Source: Proteobacteria bacterium SG_bin9 (GTDB taxonomy: Bacteria > Pseudomonadota > Alphaproteobacteria > Rhizobiales > Xanthobacteraceae). From it: a stretch of DNA of 22,229 nt. Each line of letters starts with the position of its first letter. Position 1 is the first letter of the stretch. The stretch is taken from the NCBI GenBank assembly GCA_002083525.1, contig LWDM01000046.1, positions 1 through 22,229 on the forward strand. The letters run 5' to 3'. Below the pieces are notes generated by a model. It worked only from the letters and a program-made list of their open reading frames with translations. It searched no databases and was not told the DNA's origin. Positions 15,294-22,229 of the stretch are shown here, piece after piece. The translations under genes and the position numbers were made by a program.

Positions 15294-15626
15294 CTAACGG
15301 GTGCAGTCGGCGCGGCTGGATGTCAATTTCAGCATCTTCTCGCCGCTGCTCGAGCGCAGGATGCACATCTCGACCTCTTTGCCGGCCGGCACCGGTTTGA
15401 CGCAGGTGATCTCGGGATTGTCGTCGTACTTGGCGGTCGCGAATTTGCAATTCACAAGGCACGACGCTTCGCGGTCGAGTGTGTTGGTGACGAAGACGTC
15501 GGCCCTGAGCCCGTCGGGCGTCAGCGAGCAGCTATAGGGGACGTCAGCCGCCCGCACAGGCTGAGCCACCAGTCCGAAAATTGCTGCCGCGATGAGCGGC
15601 AATATCCACGTCCGTGTCGTTGCCAT
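15294..15626 (-). CDS. Small secreted protein of unknown function, four cysteines in the mature part after Cys33
   Basis: A 110-residue protein with a clear signal peptide (Arg5, hydrophobic stretch 8-20, cleavage near VRA-AD at 26-27). The mature region has five cysteines (33, 56, 60, 75, 88) plus Cys108, including CLVNC, and could form disulfides in the periplasm. I do not recognise the family. The start is placed at 15626 because it gives a standard signal peptide; upstream in-frame extensions run into the divergent regulator's promoter region. The Shine-Dalgarno sequence is weak. It lies just upstream of the glycosyltransferase. Confidence 0.75.
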   Translation of the reverse strand: MATTRTWILPLIAAAIFGLVAQPVRAADVPYSCSLTPDGLRADVFVTNTLDREASCLVNCKFATAKYDDNPEITCVKPVPAGKEVEMCILRSSSGEKMLKLTSSRADCTR

Positions 15627-15736
15627 TGTCCGACTGATTTGCGCGATGCGCCCGGTTCTTAGCCTACCGCGCCCCATTGGGATACGCGCGCGGCGGGTTG
15701 CGGTTGCGGACGTTTCGCTATGGAAATAGAATGTAT

Positions 15737-15753
15737 GTTCTGCTGAAAAGAAC
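15737..15753. promoter_or_regulatory. Candidate IclR-family operator
   Basis: GTTCT (15737-15741) and AGAAC (15749-15753) form a perfect inverted repeat with a 7-base spacer, 21 bases before the IclR-family start codon. IclR regulators commonly bind such dyads and repress their own genes. The site lies between divergent genes, so it could affect both. Confidence 0.45.
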
Positions 15754-15774
15754 GTCACTATGCCGTAAGCGCTC

Positions 15775-16566
15775 ATGCTGAATCCGACATCCTCTGCCAA
15801 GGAAACAGGCGTTGCCGCGGTCGAACGCGCGCTGACGATCGTGGGTGCGGTCGAGACGGCGGACGCGCCGATCACGCTGGCCGATCTCGCGCGCAAGACC
15901 GGCTTCTACAAGAGCACGATCCTGCGGCTGCTCAGCTCGCTGGAAGGGTCCGGATACATCGTGCGTCTTGCCGACGGCCGCTACGATCTGGGGCTGACGG
16001 CGTTCCGGCTCGGCACCGCCTTCGAGCGCAAGAACACGCTGCAGCATTACGCGATGCCGGTGCTGCGAGGCCTGGTTGCTCAGGGCACGGAGAGCGCATC
16101 GTTTCATGTGCGACAGGGGCCGGACGAACGGCTGTGCCTGTTTCGCGTCAACTCCAGCCACGCCACGCTCGATCGCGTCGAGGCCGGCGGTTCGTATCCG
16201 CTGCGCGCCGGTGCGGGCGGGCACATCATTCTGGCGTTCACCGGCGAGCAGGGCCCGCGTTATGACGCTATCCGCGCCGAGGGCTGGGCCACTTCGCTCG
16301 GCGAGCGCGATCCGAGCTGTGCGGCGGTTGCCGCGCCGGTGTTCGGCCCGTCGCGGCAGTTCATCGGCATTCTGTCGCTGTCGGGTCCGCGCGAGCGGTT
16401 TGGCCCGCAGGAGATCGAGACCATGGCGGGTCTGCTAAGGATTGCGGCGAGCGATCTGACGCGTGCGCTGGGTGGCGTCTGGCCGGATTTCAGGGAACTG
16501 GCCAAAACGAAGGGCAAACCGGCGCCAAAGCCGCGTGTCGCGGCAAAATCGCGCGAGTCGCATTAA
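15775..16566 (+). CDS. IclR family transcriptional regulator
   Basis: A 263-residue regulator. The N-terminal winged helix-turn-helix (about residues 10-75) reads ITLADLARKTGFYKSTILRL, then a wing ending DGRYDLGLTAFRLG. The C-terminal effector-binding domain (about 85-240) includes YPLRAGAGGHIILAF and a final FGPQEIETMAGLLRIAASDL. Members of the family usually control catabolic operons and bind small organic acids. No catabolic gene adjoins it; the acyl-CoA block ends about 4 kb away, so control of that block is only a possibility. A 17-base dyad just upstream suggests autoregulation. The basic, Lys/Pro-rich tail after residue 245 is probably unstructured. Confidence 0.94.
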   Translation: MLNPTSSAKETGVAAVERALTIVGAVETADAPITLADLARKTGFYKSTILRLLSSLEGSGYIVRLADGRYDLGLTAFRLGTAFERKNTLQHYAMPVLRGLVAQGTESASFHVRQGPDERLCLFRVNSSHATLDRVEAGGSYPLRAGAGGHIILAFTGEQGPRYDAIRAEGWATSLGERDPSCAAVAAPVFGPSRQFIGILSLSGPRERFGPQEIETMAGLLRIAASDLTRALGGVWPDFRELAKTKGKPAPKPRVAAKSRESH

Positions 16567-16678
16567 CCGGAACGGTATGATTTGCCTTGTATTGACCACA
16601 CTGTTTTTCGAAGCCGTGCCTCGGATTACCGCAGGGTTTGACCTGCGATCCGCTTCATCACCATGACAGGATAGATTG

Positions 16679-16897
16679 ATGCTCCGATCGATTTTTGCTG
16701 CTGCAGTTGTTTTGGCGTCCGCCACCGGCGCGTTTGCGCAGTCCCAGGCCGACAAGAACGCGTGCTCGCGCGACGTCTCGCGGTTTTGCCGCCAGCAGAT
16801 GGCCGATGGCGATTCGGCTGTGCAGAGCTGCCTGATGCAGAACCGCAGCAAGCTCGGCAACGCCTGTAGCGAAGTATTCAAGAAGCACGGCTTGTAA
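16679..16897 (+). CDS. Small secreted cysteine-rich protein (single GLG1/Cys-rich-repeat-like unit)
   Basis: A 72-residue protein with a signal peptide (MLRSIFAAAVVLASATGAFA, cleavage near residue 20) and about 52 mature residues. The cysteine pattern C-x7-rFC-...-vqsCLmqnrskLgnaC matches the cysteine-rich repeat of Golgi glycoprotein 1 (Cys_rich_FGFR family) by eye; four cysteines suggest two disulfides. Bacterial members are short secreted proteins without known function. The ATG at 16679 is preferred over an adjacent TTG at 16676 because ACAGGA lies about seven bases before the ATG. It stands between the IclR gene and a tRNA. Confidence 0.8.
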   Translation: MLRSIFAAAVVLASATGAFAQSQADKNACSRDVSRFCRQQMADGDSAVQSCLMQNRSKLGNACSEVFKKHGL

Positions 16898-16961
16898 GCC
16901 GGCCTGGCTGGTGAAGCCGCTGCTGCTTTGCTATGAGCGCGGGCGCGCGATGCGTGAACAC

Positions 16962-17038
16962 GGTCCCGTAGCTCAGCCGGATAGAGCAGCGGTTTCCTAA
17001 ACCGCAGGTCGGAAGTTCGAGTCTTCCCGGGATCGCCA
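16962..17038 (+). tRNA. tRNA-Arg (anticodon CCT)
   Basis: A complete cloverleaf is visible. The acceptor stem is GGTCCCG (16962-16968) with CGGGATC (17028-17034), one G-T pair. The D stem is GCTC/GAGC. The anticodon stem GCGGT/ACCGC encloses TTCCTAA, giving anticodon CCT at 16996-16998. The T arm is GGAAG-TTCGAGT-CTTCC. Discriminator G17035 is followed by an encoded CCA (17036-17038). Confidence 0.96.
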
Positions 17039-17265
17039 CCTCGCCTATCCCCTGGTCGTGTTCCCTTGCCATAAACCAGCCGCCATAACCCCGCATGGCT
17101 CGCGGGGGCGGCCGGAATTTGCTAGACGGTGCCCGGCGCGGCCCGAGCTGGCCGTTCCGGGTCGCATTAGGCTCGCGTAAGCTATTGATTTATGGCATGT
17201 TCTTGCATTGAACCTGAGCGGGCTCCGTGCTTTGGCCCACATCAGGCGGTGAAACCGGAGACGAG

Positions 17266-19626
17266 ATGCTCGATCAGAATCTGACGAAGGGCGACGCCGA
17301 TGCGCAGCGCCCGCCGAGCATCGCCTTTGGACTGGAGCGGATCGGCCTCATTGCGCTGAAGGCGCCGATCCTCTCCTGCATCGTGCTCACGCTGCTTTGC
17401 ATCGGCGCCGCCTTCGGGCTGGCGCGGATCAAGATCGACGATTCACTGAGCCAGCTGTTCCGGTCGGAAAGCCGCGAGTACCGCCAGTACGAGCAAGTGG
17501 TGAAGCGCTTCCCGTCCAGCGAATTCGACGTGCTGATGGTCGTCGAGGGCAAGTCGCTCATGGAGCGCGACTCGCTCGAGAAGGTGCGCGATCTCGTCAC
17601 CGACGTTCAACTAATCGAGGGCACGACCGGCCTGATCTCGCTGTTTTCGGCGCGGCAGCAGCCCGAGCCCGGCAAGCTGCCCGCGGCACTGTTCCCGAAT
17701 GAGCTGCCGAAGGGCGATGCTTATAAGGCTTTCGTCGAAACGGTGAAGTCGAACGAGATCATTCGCGGCAAGCTGCTGTCGGACGACGGCACGCTGGCGC
17801 TGATTGTCGTCTCGCTCGATCCCAAGGTCGTCAGCAGCAAGGGTCTCAACAAGACCGTCGGCGAAATCCGCAAGACGATGGCGGAAAATCTTAACGGCAC
17901 CGGTCTCGTGTATCAGCTCTCCGGCGTGCCGGTGATGCAGCTCGAAATCCGCAACGCGGTCGAGCGCGACGGCGTCATCTACAATCTGGCCGGCGTGCTG
18001 GCGGGTTGCATCATCGCCATCCTGTTCTTCCGCAAGATTTCGTTCATGATCATCGCGGCGTTCCCGCCGCTGATCGCGATCCTGTTGTCGCTCGGCGCGC
18101 TCGGCTGGGCCGGCTTCAGCCTCAACATGTTCCTCAACGTGATGACGCCGCTGATCATGGTGATCAGCTTCTCGGACTCGATGCAGCTCACCTTTGCCGC
18201 ACGTGACAGGTTGATTGCGGGTGAGGACAAGTACACCGCGTTCCGGAACGCCGTGCTGGTTGTCGGCCCGGCCTGCGTGCTGACGCATGCGACCGCGGGC
18301 ATCTCTTTCCTCGCGCTGCAGTTCTCCGATTCTGATCTTATTCGCACGTTCGGTGAAGCTGGCCTCGCTGCGACGATCATCGCGCTGCTCGCGGTGCTGT
18401 CGCTGGTGCCGGTGTTCGGCGTGCTGCTGGTCCGCAAGGAAGAAGCATTCGCCGCGAAATTCCGTGGTGCCGATGCGGGCGTTTCAGCGTTGCGCGCTTT
18501 CTGCGCCTGGATTGCGGTGCGCATGGTGAAGCGCCCCGGTTTGTACAGCCTTGTCGCGCTGGTCGTTGTTGGCGGTCTCGGCATCATCTATGCGAGCCTT
18601 GAGCCACGTTACCGACTGGCTGATCAGGTACCGGACAAACGTCAGGCCGTTGCAGCGTCGAGCCGGCTCGACGCCAAGCTGACGGGCGCCAATCCCATCG
18701 ACGTGCTGATCGAATTCCCCAAGGGCAAGTCGCTCTACGCGCCGGATACACTGAAGGCGATTGCCGACGTTCATGCGCTGATCGAAAAGCAGGCCGGTGT
18801 CGGCAATGTCTGGTCGCTGGAAACGCTGCGCCGCTGGCTGGCGGAGAAGGCCGGTACCACGGATGTAAAGGTCCTCAAGGAGTACGTCGATCTGCTGCCA
18901 AAACAGATCGTGCGGCGCTTTATCTCTGCGGAAGAGGACGCGGTCGTGGTCTCGGGCCGCGTGCCCGATCTCGATTCGAGCCAGATCCTGCCGGTGGTCG
19001 AGAAACTCGACGCGGCGATGGAGCCGGTGCGCAAGGCCAATCCCGGTTACGAGATTGCCGTCACCGGCCTGTCGGCGATTGCCGCGCGCAACAGCGCCAA
19101 CATGATCGGCAAGCTCAACGCGGGTCTGACGATCGAATTCATCCTGGTCGCGGTGTTCATCGGCCTCGCCTTCCGGTCGGTCGTGGTGATGCTCGTCTCG
19201 ATCCTGCCGGGTATTTTCCCCGTCGTGATGTCGGGGACGCTGCTGTGGTTGCTGGATGAGGGTCTGCAGTTCGCAAGCGTGGTGGCGTTGACGGTGTCGT
19301 TCGGTCTTGGACTCAGCGCGACGATTCACTTCCTCAATCGCCTGCGCATCGAACAGGAGCCCGGCCTCGATCCGGGCGTCGCGGTTGAGCGCGCAACCGT
19401 GCTGGTCGGTCCCGCGCTGATCCTGACGACGGTTGTTCTGGCGTGCGGTCTGGTGGTCACGGTGTTCTCGGACCTGCCATCGCTACGACTGTTCGGCTGG
19501 CTCAGCGCCTTCTCGATGATCGCGGCGCTCGTCGCCGACCTCTTCATCCTGCGTCCGACCGCGATGTATCTGACCAGCGTCGCCGATCGCTGGCGCGGAA
19601 CTGGTCCCGCCAAACCGGCCGAATGA
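17266..19626 (+). CDS. RND superfamily / MMPL family transporter
   Basis: A 786-residue inner-membrane protein with the RND plan of two repeats, each having one helix, a large periplasmic loop and a group of five helices. The first helix is at about residues 36-54, and the first loop at about 56-235. The next helices run from about 238 (AGVLAGCIIAILFF) to about 385. The second repeat starts with a helix at about 428-445, a loop to about 620, and five final helices. The segment VISFSDSMQLTFAARDRL contains the charged position expected in MMPL proteins. These proteins often export lipids or hydrophobic molecules; the substrate here is unknown. GGAG lies five bases before the ATG at 17266; an upstream GTG at 17227 lacks a good site. 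A strong terminator follows. Confidence 0.9.
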   Translation: MLDQNLTKGDADAQRPPSIAFGLERIGLIALKAPILSCIVLTLLCIGAAFGLARIKIDDSLSQLFRSESREYRQYEQVVKRFPSSEFDVLMVVEGKSLMERDSLEKVRDLVTDVQLIEGTTGLISLFSARQQPEPGKLPAALFPNELPKGDAYKAFVETVKSNEIIRGKLLSDDGTLALIVVSLDPKVVSSKGLNKTVGEIRKTMAENLNGTGLVYQLSGVPVMQLEIRNAVERDGVIYNLAGVLAGCIIAILFFRKISFMIIAAFPPLIAILLSLGALGWAGFSLNMFLNVMTPLIMVISFSDSMQLTFAARDRLIAGEDKYTAFRNAVLVVGPACVLTHATAGISFLALQFSDSDLIRTFGEAGLAATIIALLAVLSLVPVFGVLLVRKEEAFAAKFRGADAGVSALRAFCAWIAVRMVKRPGLYSLVALVVVGGLGIIYASLEPRYRLADQVPDKRQAVAASSRLDAKLTGANPIDVLIEFPKGKSLYAPDTLKAIADVHALIEKQAGVGNVWSLETLRRWLAEKAGTTDVKVLKEYVDLLPKQIVRRFISAEEDAVVVSGRVPDLDSSQILPVVEKLDAAMEPVRKANPGYEIAVTGLSAIAARNSANMIGKLNAGLTIEFILVAVFIGLAFRSVVVMLVSILPGIFPVVMSGTLLWLLDEGLQFASVVALTVSFGLGLSATIHFLNRLRIEQEPGLDPGVAVERATVLVGPALILTTVVLACGLVVTVFSDLPSLRLFGWLSAFSMIAALVADLFILRPTAMYLTSVADRWRGTGPAKPAE

Positions 19627-19651
19627 GCCCTTCCGGACTGCGCCCGAAATG

Positions 19652-19690
19652 AAAGAAGCCCTTCTCGTCGAGAAGGGCTTCTTTGCTTTT
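19652..19690. terminator. Bidirectional intrinsic terminator after the RND transporter gene
   Basis: A perfect 14-base stem (19652-19665 with 19671-19684) with a 5-base loop is followed by GCTTTTT. It lies between the converging transporter and secreted-protein genes. The A-rich left foot also gives a T-run on the opposite strand. Confidence 0.92.
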
Positions 19691-19707
19691 TGGCGATGTC
19701 GTTTCGA

Positions 19708-20208
19708 TCAGCTGCGGGTCAGCGTGATCGACACGCCGCGAATCTCACCCTTCGAACTGATCGACACGGTCTGCTTGTTTCCGGTCGTGCGCAGCGTCAG
19801 GTTGGCAGCGAAGCCGGCGGCCTCGACGAACACTTCGATCTCGCCCGGAGACACCTTGCCCTGCAAGGTGCCGTTGACGTTGCGGCTGGTCTCGCTCCAG
19901 TTGCCGGAGATTGCGCTGCCGCGGGCAACCACATCGCTCGCGAGCTCGAACTTGTAGCTGTCGCTGGCGCAGCGGAGCTGCTGCTGAAGACCCGCGCCCG
20001 ATGCACCGACATTGTAGGTTGCGCGGCAGCGGATGCGCTCGTTGGAACCATCCGAGAGAGACACCGTTCCGGTGCCGCTCCACGTGCCCGCGAAACCGGC
20101 AAATGGACCGGACTGGGCGAGGCTGGGCGTCGCTGACATCAGCATCATTGCAACCGCGCCAGCCGGCAAAACCATCCACTTCTTCATGACCGAACCAAGC
20201 CCCTTCAT
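19708..20208 (-). CDS. Conserved-looking secreted protein of unknown function
   Basis: A 166-residue exported protein. The start at 20208 has AGGAA six bases upstream; a second ATG at 20187 would also leave a usable signal peptide (KKWMVLPAGAVAMMLM, cleavage near SLA-QS). The mature part begins with FAGFAGTWSGTGTVSLSDG. It continues as alternating short strands (ERIRCRATYNV, LQQQLRCASDSYKFEL, ISGNWSETSRNVNGTLQG, VSISSKGEIRGVSITLTRS), which suggests a small beta-barrel or lipocalin-like shape. Two cysteines may form a disulfide. I cannot assign a function. It converges with the RND transporter and is divergent from the PiT gene. Confidence 0.85.
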   Translation of the reverse strand: MKGLGSVMKKWMVLPAGAVAMMLMSATPSLAQSGPFAGFAGTWSGTGTVSLSDGSNERIRCRATYNVGASGAGLQQQLRCASDSYKFELASDVVARGSAISGNWSETSRNVNGTLQGKVSPGEIEVFVEAAGFAANLTLRTTGNKQTVSISSKGEIRGVSITLTRS

Positions 20209-20446
20209 ATTGGATTCCTGAGATAAATTGTCCTTGGCAATCAACCGCGGCGACTGAATACGGATAATCGCTTCAAGGGTTTAGTGTCTGCACTGATATG
20301 GAGATTCAACGCCAGTAACACAATTCCTGGAACCAGAAAACGTTCGCAGTAAGGCTTTCATATCTGTTCCGGTGCGGCATGTTCGCTGAGCGGCGATCGT
20401 CGCGACCAGATAGCCACATCTCGCGACCGAATTGCGAAACGGCGCG
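20209..20446. other. Intergenic region upstream of secreted-protein and PiT genes
   Basis: Part of a 325-base gap (20209-20533) between divergent genes. It is less GC-rich than the flanking genes and should hold promoters for both directions. I see no RNA gene. A minus-strand reading frame at 20281-20535 could encode 84 residues but has no recognisable feature. Confidence 0.5.
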
Positions 20447-20475
20447 CTGACATCATTTGCCATTGCGGCTGTCAT
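20447..20475 (+). promoter_or_regulatory. Pho-box-like direct repeats upstream of PiT gene
   Basis: CTGACAT (20447-20453) and CTGTCAT (20469-20475) are spaced exactly 22 bases start to start, which is two 11-base helical turns. A degenerate TTGCCAT (20457-20463) lies between them, one base out of phase. The rhizobial PhoB site is two CTGTCAT-like heptamers 11 bases apart, so this is a weak match. It lies about 60 bases before the phosphate transporter start. Confidence 0.35.
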
Positions 20476-20533
20476 CGAAGCTTCAACGGTGAGGATCATG
20501 GTGCCTGCGTCATTATAGACCAGGGGCGTTTCC

Positions 20534-22162
20534 ATGACTGATTTCGCACTTCATTCTCCGGCAGGCCACGCGCAAACCGAGCAGAAAATAACCAAGCCCG
20601 ATTTGGACAAGGGCTTCAATCCGCTCACTGCGATCGTGTTCTTCGGCATCATTGCAGCGGGGTTGCTGTTCGTCGCCTACAGCATCTATGCCGACGTCGT
20701 CGACACCGGCGCGCAGGTGACGACCTATTTGCCGTACATTCTTTTGTTCGTGGCGCTTCTGATCGCGCTCGGCTTCGAATTCGTGAACGGTTTCCATGAC
20801 ACCGCCAATGCGGTCGCGACCGTCATCTACACGCATTCCATGCCCGCCCAATTCGCAGTGGTGTGGTCGGGTTTCTTCAATTTCCTCGGCGTGCTGTTGT
20901 CGAGCGGCGCGGTTGCCTTCGGCATCGTGTCGCTGCTGCCGGTCGAACTGATCCTGCAGGTGGGCAGTGGCGCCGGCTTCGCGATGGTGTTCGCGCTGCT
21001 GATCGCGGCCATCCTGTGGAATCTCGGCACGTGGGTGCTCGGCCTTCCGGCATCGAGCTCGCACACGCTGATCGGTTCGATCATCGGCGTCGGCATTGCC
21101 AACGCGCTGATGCGCGGCCAGGACGGCACCTCGGGTGTCGATTGGACCAAGGCAACCGAAATCGGCTACTCGCTGCTCTTGTCGCCGCTGTTTGGCTTCT
21201 GCGTCGCCGGCTGCCTGCTGTTGCTGGCGAAGTTCATGATCCGCAATCCGGCCCTGTTCGAGGCGCCGAAGGACGGCAATCCGCCGCCGCTCTGGATTCG
21301 CGGCATCCTGATCGCGACCTGCACCGGCGTCAGCTTTGCGCACGGTTCGAATGACGGTCAGAAGGGCATGGGCCTAATCATGCTGATCCTGATCGGTACG
21401 GTGCCGACGGCTTACGCCCTCAACCGCGCGTTGCCCGCATCGAGCGTCGTCGAATTCAAGCAGGCATCGGACGCGGCTGCCGCCGTGATCGAGCAGAAGG
21501 CCGCCGGCTACAACGTGCTCGGCAACCCGCGTCCGGCCGTGTCGCAGTACGTGTCGGCTCGTAAGATCAACGAGGGCACCTATCCGTCGCTGGCCGTGCT
21601 GGTCCGCGACGTCGCCAAGCAGATCGAGGACTACGGCTCGCTCGCCAAGGTGCCGGCCGCCGCCGTCGGCAACACCCGTAACGACATGTACCTGACGTCG
21701 GAAGCCGTGCGCTTCCTGCTGAAGGACAAGGAAAACGACCTCAACGCGGCCGAAGTGTCCAAGCTGAAGGCCTACAAGAAGGTCCTCGACGATGCGACCA
21801 AGTTCATCCCGACCTGGGTGAAGATCGCGGTCGCGCTGGCGCTTGGACTTGGCACCATGATCGGCTGGAAGCGCATCGTCATCACCGTCGGTGAGAAGAT
21901 CGGCAAGTCGCACCTGACCTATGCCCAGGGCGCATCCGCCGAGCTGGTCGCCGCCGGCACCATCGCAGGCGCGGACGTGCTGGGCCTGCCGGTGTCGACA
22001 ACGCATGTGTTGTCGTCCGGCGTGGCCGGTACCATGGCGGCGAACGGCTCCGGCCTCCAGTGGAGTACCGTTCGCAACATGCTGATGGCCTGGGTTCTCA
22101 CCCTGCCGGCCGCCATCACGCTGTCGGCGACGCTGTACGTGCTGTTCTCGCAGATCTTCTGA
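20534..22162 (+). CDS. pit: Inorganic phosphate transporter, PiT family
   Basis: A 542-residue inner-membrane phosphate permease of the PiT family, which imports phosphate (as metal phosphate) driven by protons or cations. The two inverted family signatures are visible: GFEFVNGFHDTANAV at residues 80-94 and VSFAHGSNDGQKGMG at 266-280. SSSHT (174-178) and VSTTH (487-491) mark the paired helices. A long hydrophilic loop spans about 297-428 before the last helices, and there is an N-terminal extension of about 30 residues. It begins with ATG and ends 22 bases before a strong terminator. No DUF47/PhoU-like partner gene, often linked to rhizobial pit genes, is present upstream in this window. A Pho-box-like sequence lies upstream. 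Confidence 0.94.
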   Translation: MTDFALHSPAGHAQTEQKITKPDLDKGFNPLTAIVFFGIIAAGLLFVAYSIYADVVDTGAQVTTYLPYILLFVALLIALGFEFVNGFHDTANAVATVIYTHSMPAQFAVVWSGFFNFLGVLLSSGAVAFGIVSLLPVELILQVGSGAGFAMVFALLIAAILWNLGTWVLGLPASSSHTLIGSIIGVGIANALMRGQDGTSGVDWTKATEIGYSLLLSPLFGFCVAGCLLLLAKFMIRNPALFEAPKDGNPPPLWIRGILIATCTGVSFAHGSNDGQKGMGLIMLILIGTVPTAYALNRALPASSVVEFKQASDAAAAVIEQKAAGYNVLGNPRPAVSQYVSARKINEGTYPSLAVLVRDVAKQIEDYGSLAKVPAAAVGNTRNDMYLTSEAVRFLLKDKENDLNAAEVSKLKAYKKVLDDATKFIPTWVKIAVALALGLGTMIGWKRIVITVGEKIGKSHLTYAQGASAELVAAGTIAGADVLGLPVSTTHVLSSGVAGTMAANGSGLQWSTVRNMLMAWVLTLPAAITLSATLYVLFSQIF

Positions 22163-22184
22163 TCGGCGCTTGCTGCTCTGCAAA

Positions 22185-22212
22185 AAAGGCCGCGCCCTCG
22201 GGCGCGGCCTTT
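22185..22212 (+). terminator. Intrinsic terminator after the PiT gene
   Basis: AAAGGCCGCGCCC (22185-22197) pairs perfectly with GGGCGCGGCCTTT (22200-22212), effectively a 12-base stem with a 4-base CTCG loop. The A-run on the left and short T-run on the right fit a terminator that may work in both directions. Confidence 0.88.
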
Positions 22213-22229
22213 CTGTCGTGGCGCCAGGG

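Noticed and set aside
16962..17265. tRNA-Arg as integration site of a genomic island
   Set aside because: No integrase, no repeated tRNA 3' end was noticed downstream, and the following genes look like normal chromosome.
17266..19626. Hopanoid transporter HpnN
   Set aside because: The RND fold is shared, but no hopanoid synthesis gene is near and the length is shorter than I expect for HpnN, so the specific name is not supported.
20281..20535. 84-residue minus-strand reading frame between secreted-protein and PiT genes
   Set aside because: It overlaps the PiT start codon, has no recognisable domain or signal, and covers the expected promoter region.

Overview
The window looks like ordinary chromosome of a GC-rich alphaproteobacterium, probably order Hyphomicrobiales near Bradyrhizobium, Afipia, Rhodopseudomonas or Pseudolabrys. 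The placement is inferred from base composition, the style of the genes (LivK-type binding protein beside acyl-CoA genes, PiT transporter, YidB and GlsB proteins) and two intergenic palindromes of a kind common in that group. No marker gene fixes the genus. I see no phage, transposase, integrase, plasmid gene, CRISPR array or defence system.

Layout. At the left, on the minus strand, a degenerate exported nuclease-fold protein is followed by an M48 zinc protease lipoprotein. From 2553 to 11878 lies a catabolic block: a branched-chain-type solute-binding protein (TTG start), then a tight plus-strand set of crotonase, VOC protein and ADP-forming acyl-CoA ligase. Facing it is a minus-strand set of two adjacent acyl-CoA dehydrogenases and a second crotonase, and then a divergent short-chain dehydrogenase. 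Together these could import a carboxylic acid, activate it with CoA, desaturate, hydrate or isomerise it, and oxidise it. The substrate is not readable from the sequence.

From 11890 to 16897 are small or general genes: YidB and GlsB family proteins, a ketopantoate reductase-type enzyme converging with a glycosyltransferase (stop codons overlap), a small secreted protein, an IclR regulator with a nearby dyad, and a tiny cysteine-rich secreted protein. A tRNA-Arg(CCT) follows. The right end holds an RND/MMPL transporter, a secreted protein of unknown function and a PiT phosphate transporter with a Pho-box-like sequence upstream. Four clear intrinsic terminators or terminator-like hairpins separate transcription units.

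The observations most worth a second look are the two acyl-CoA dehydrogenases with complementary missing motifs (a likely heteromeric enzyme), the second crotonase lacking both usual catalytic glutamates and bracketed by two palindromic repeats, the nuclease-fold protein with a lost active site, and the candidate regulatory dyads. I did not find a convincing undescribed system; the catabolic block is the best candidate for new biochemistry.
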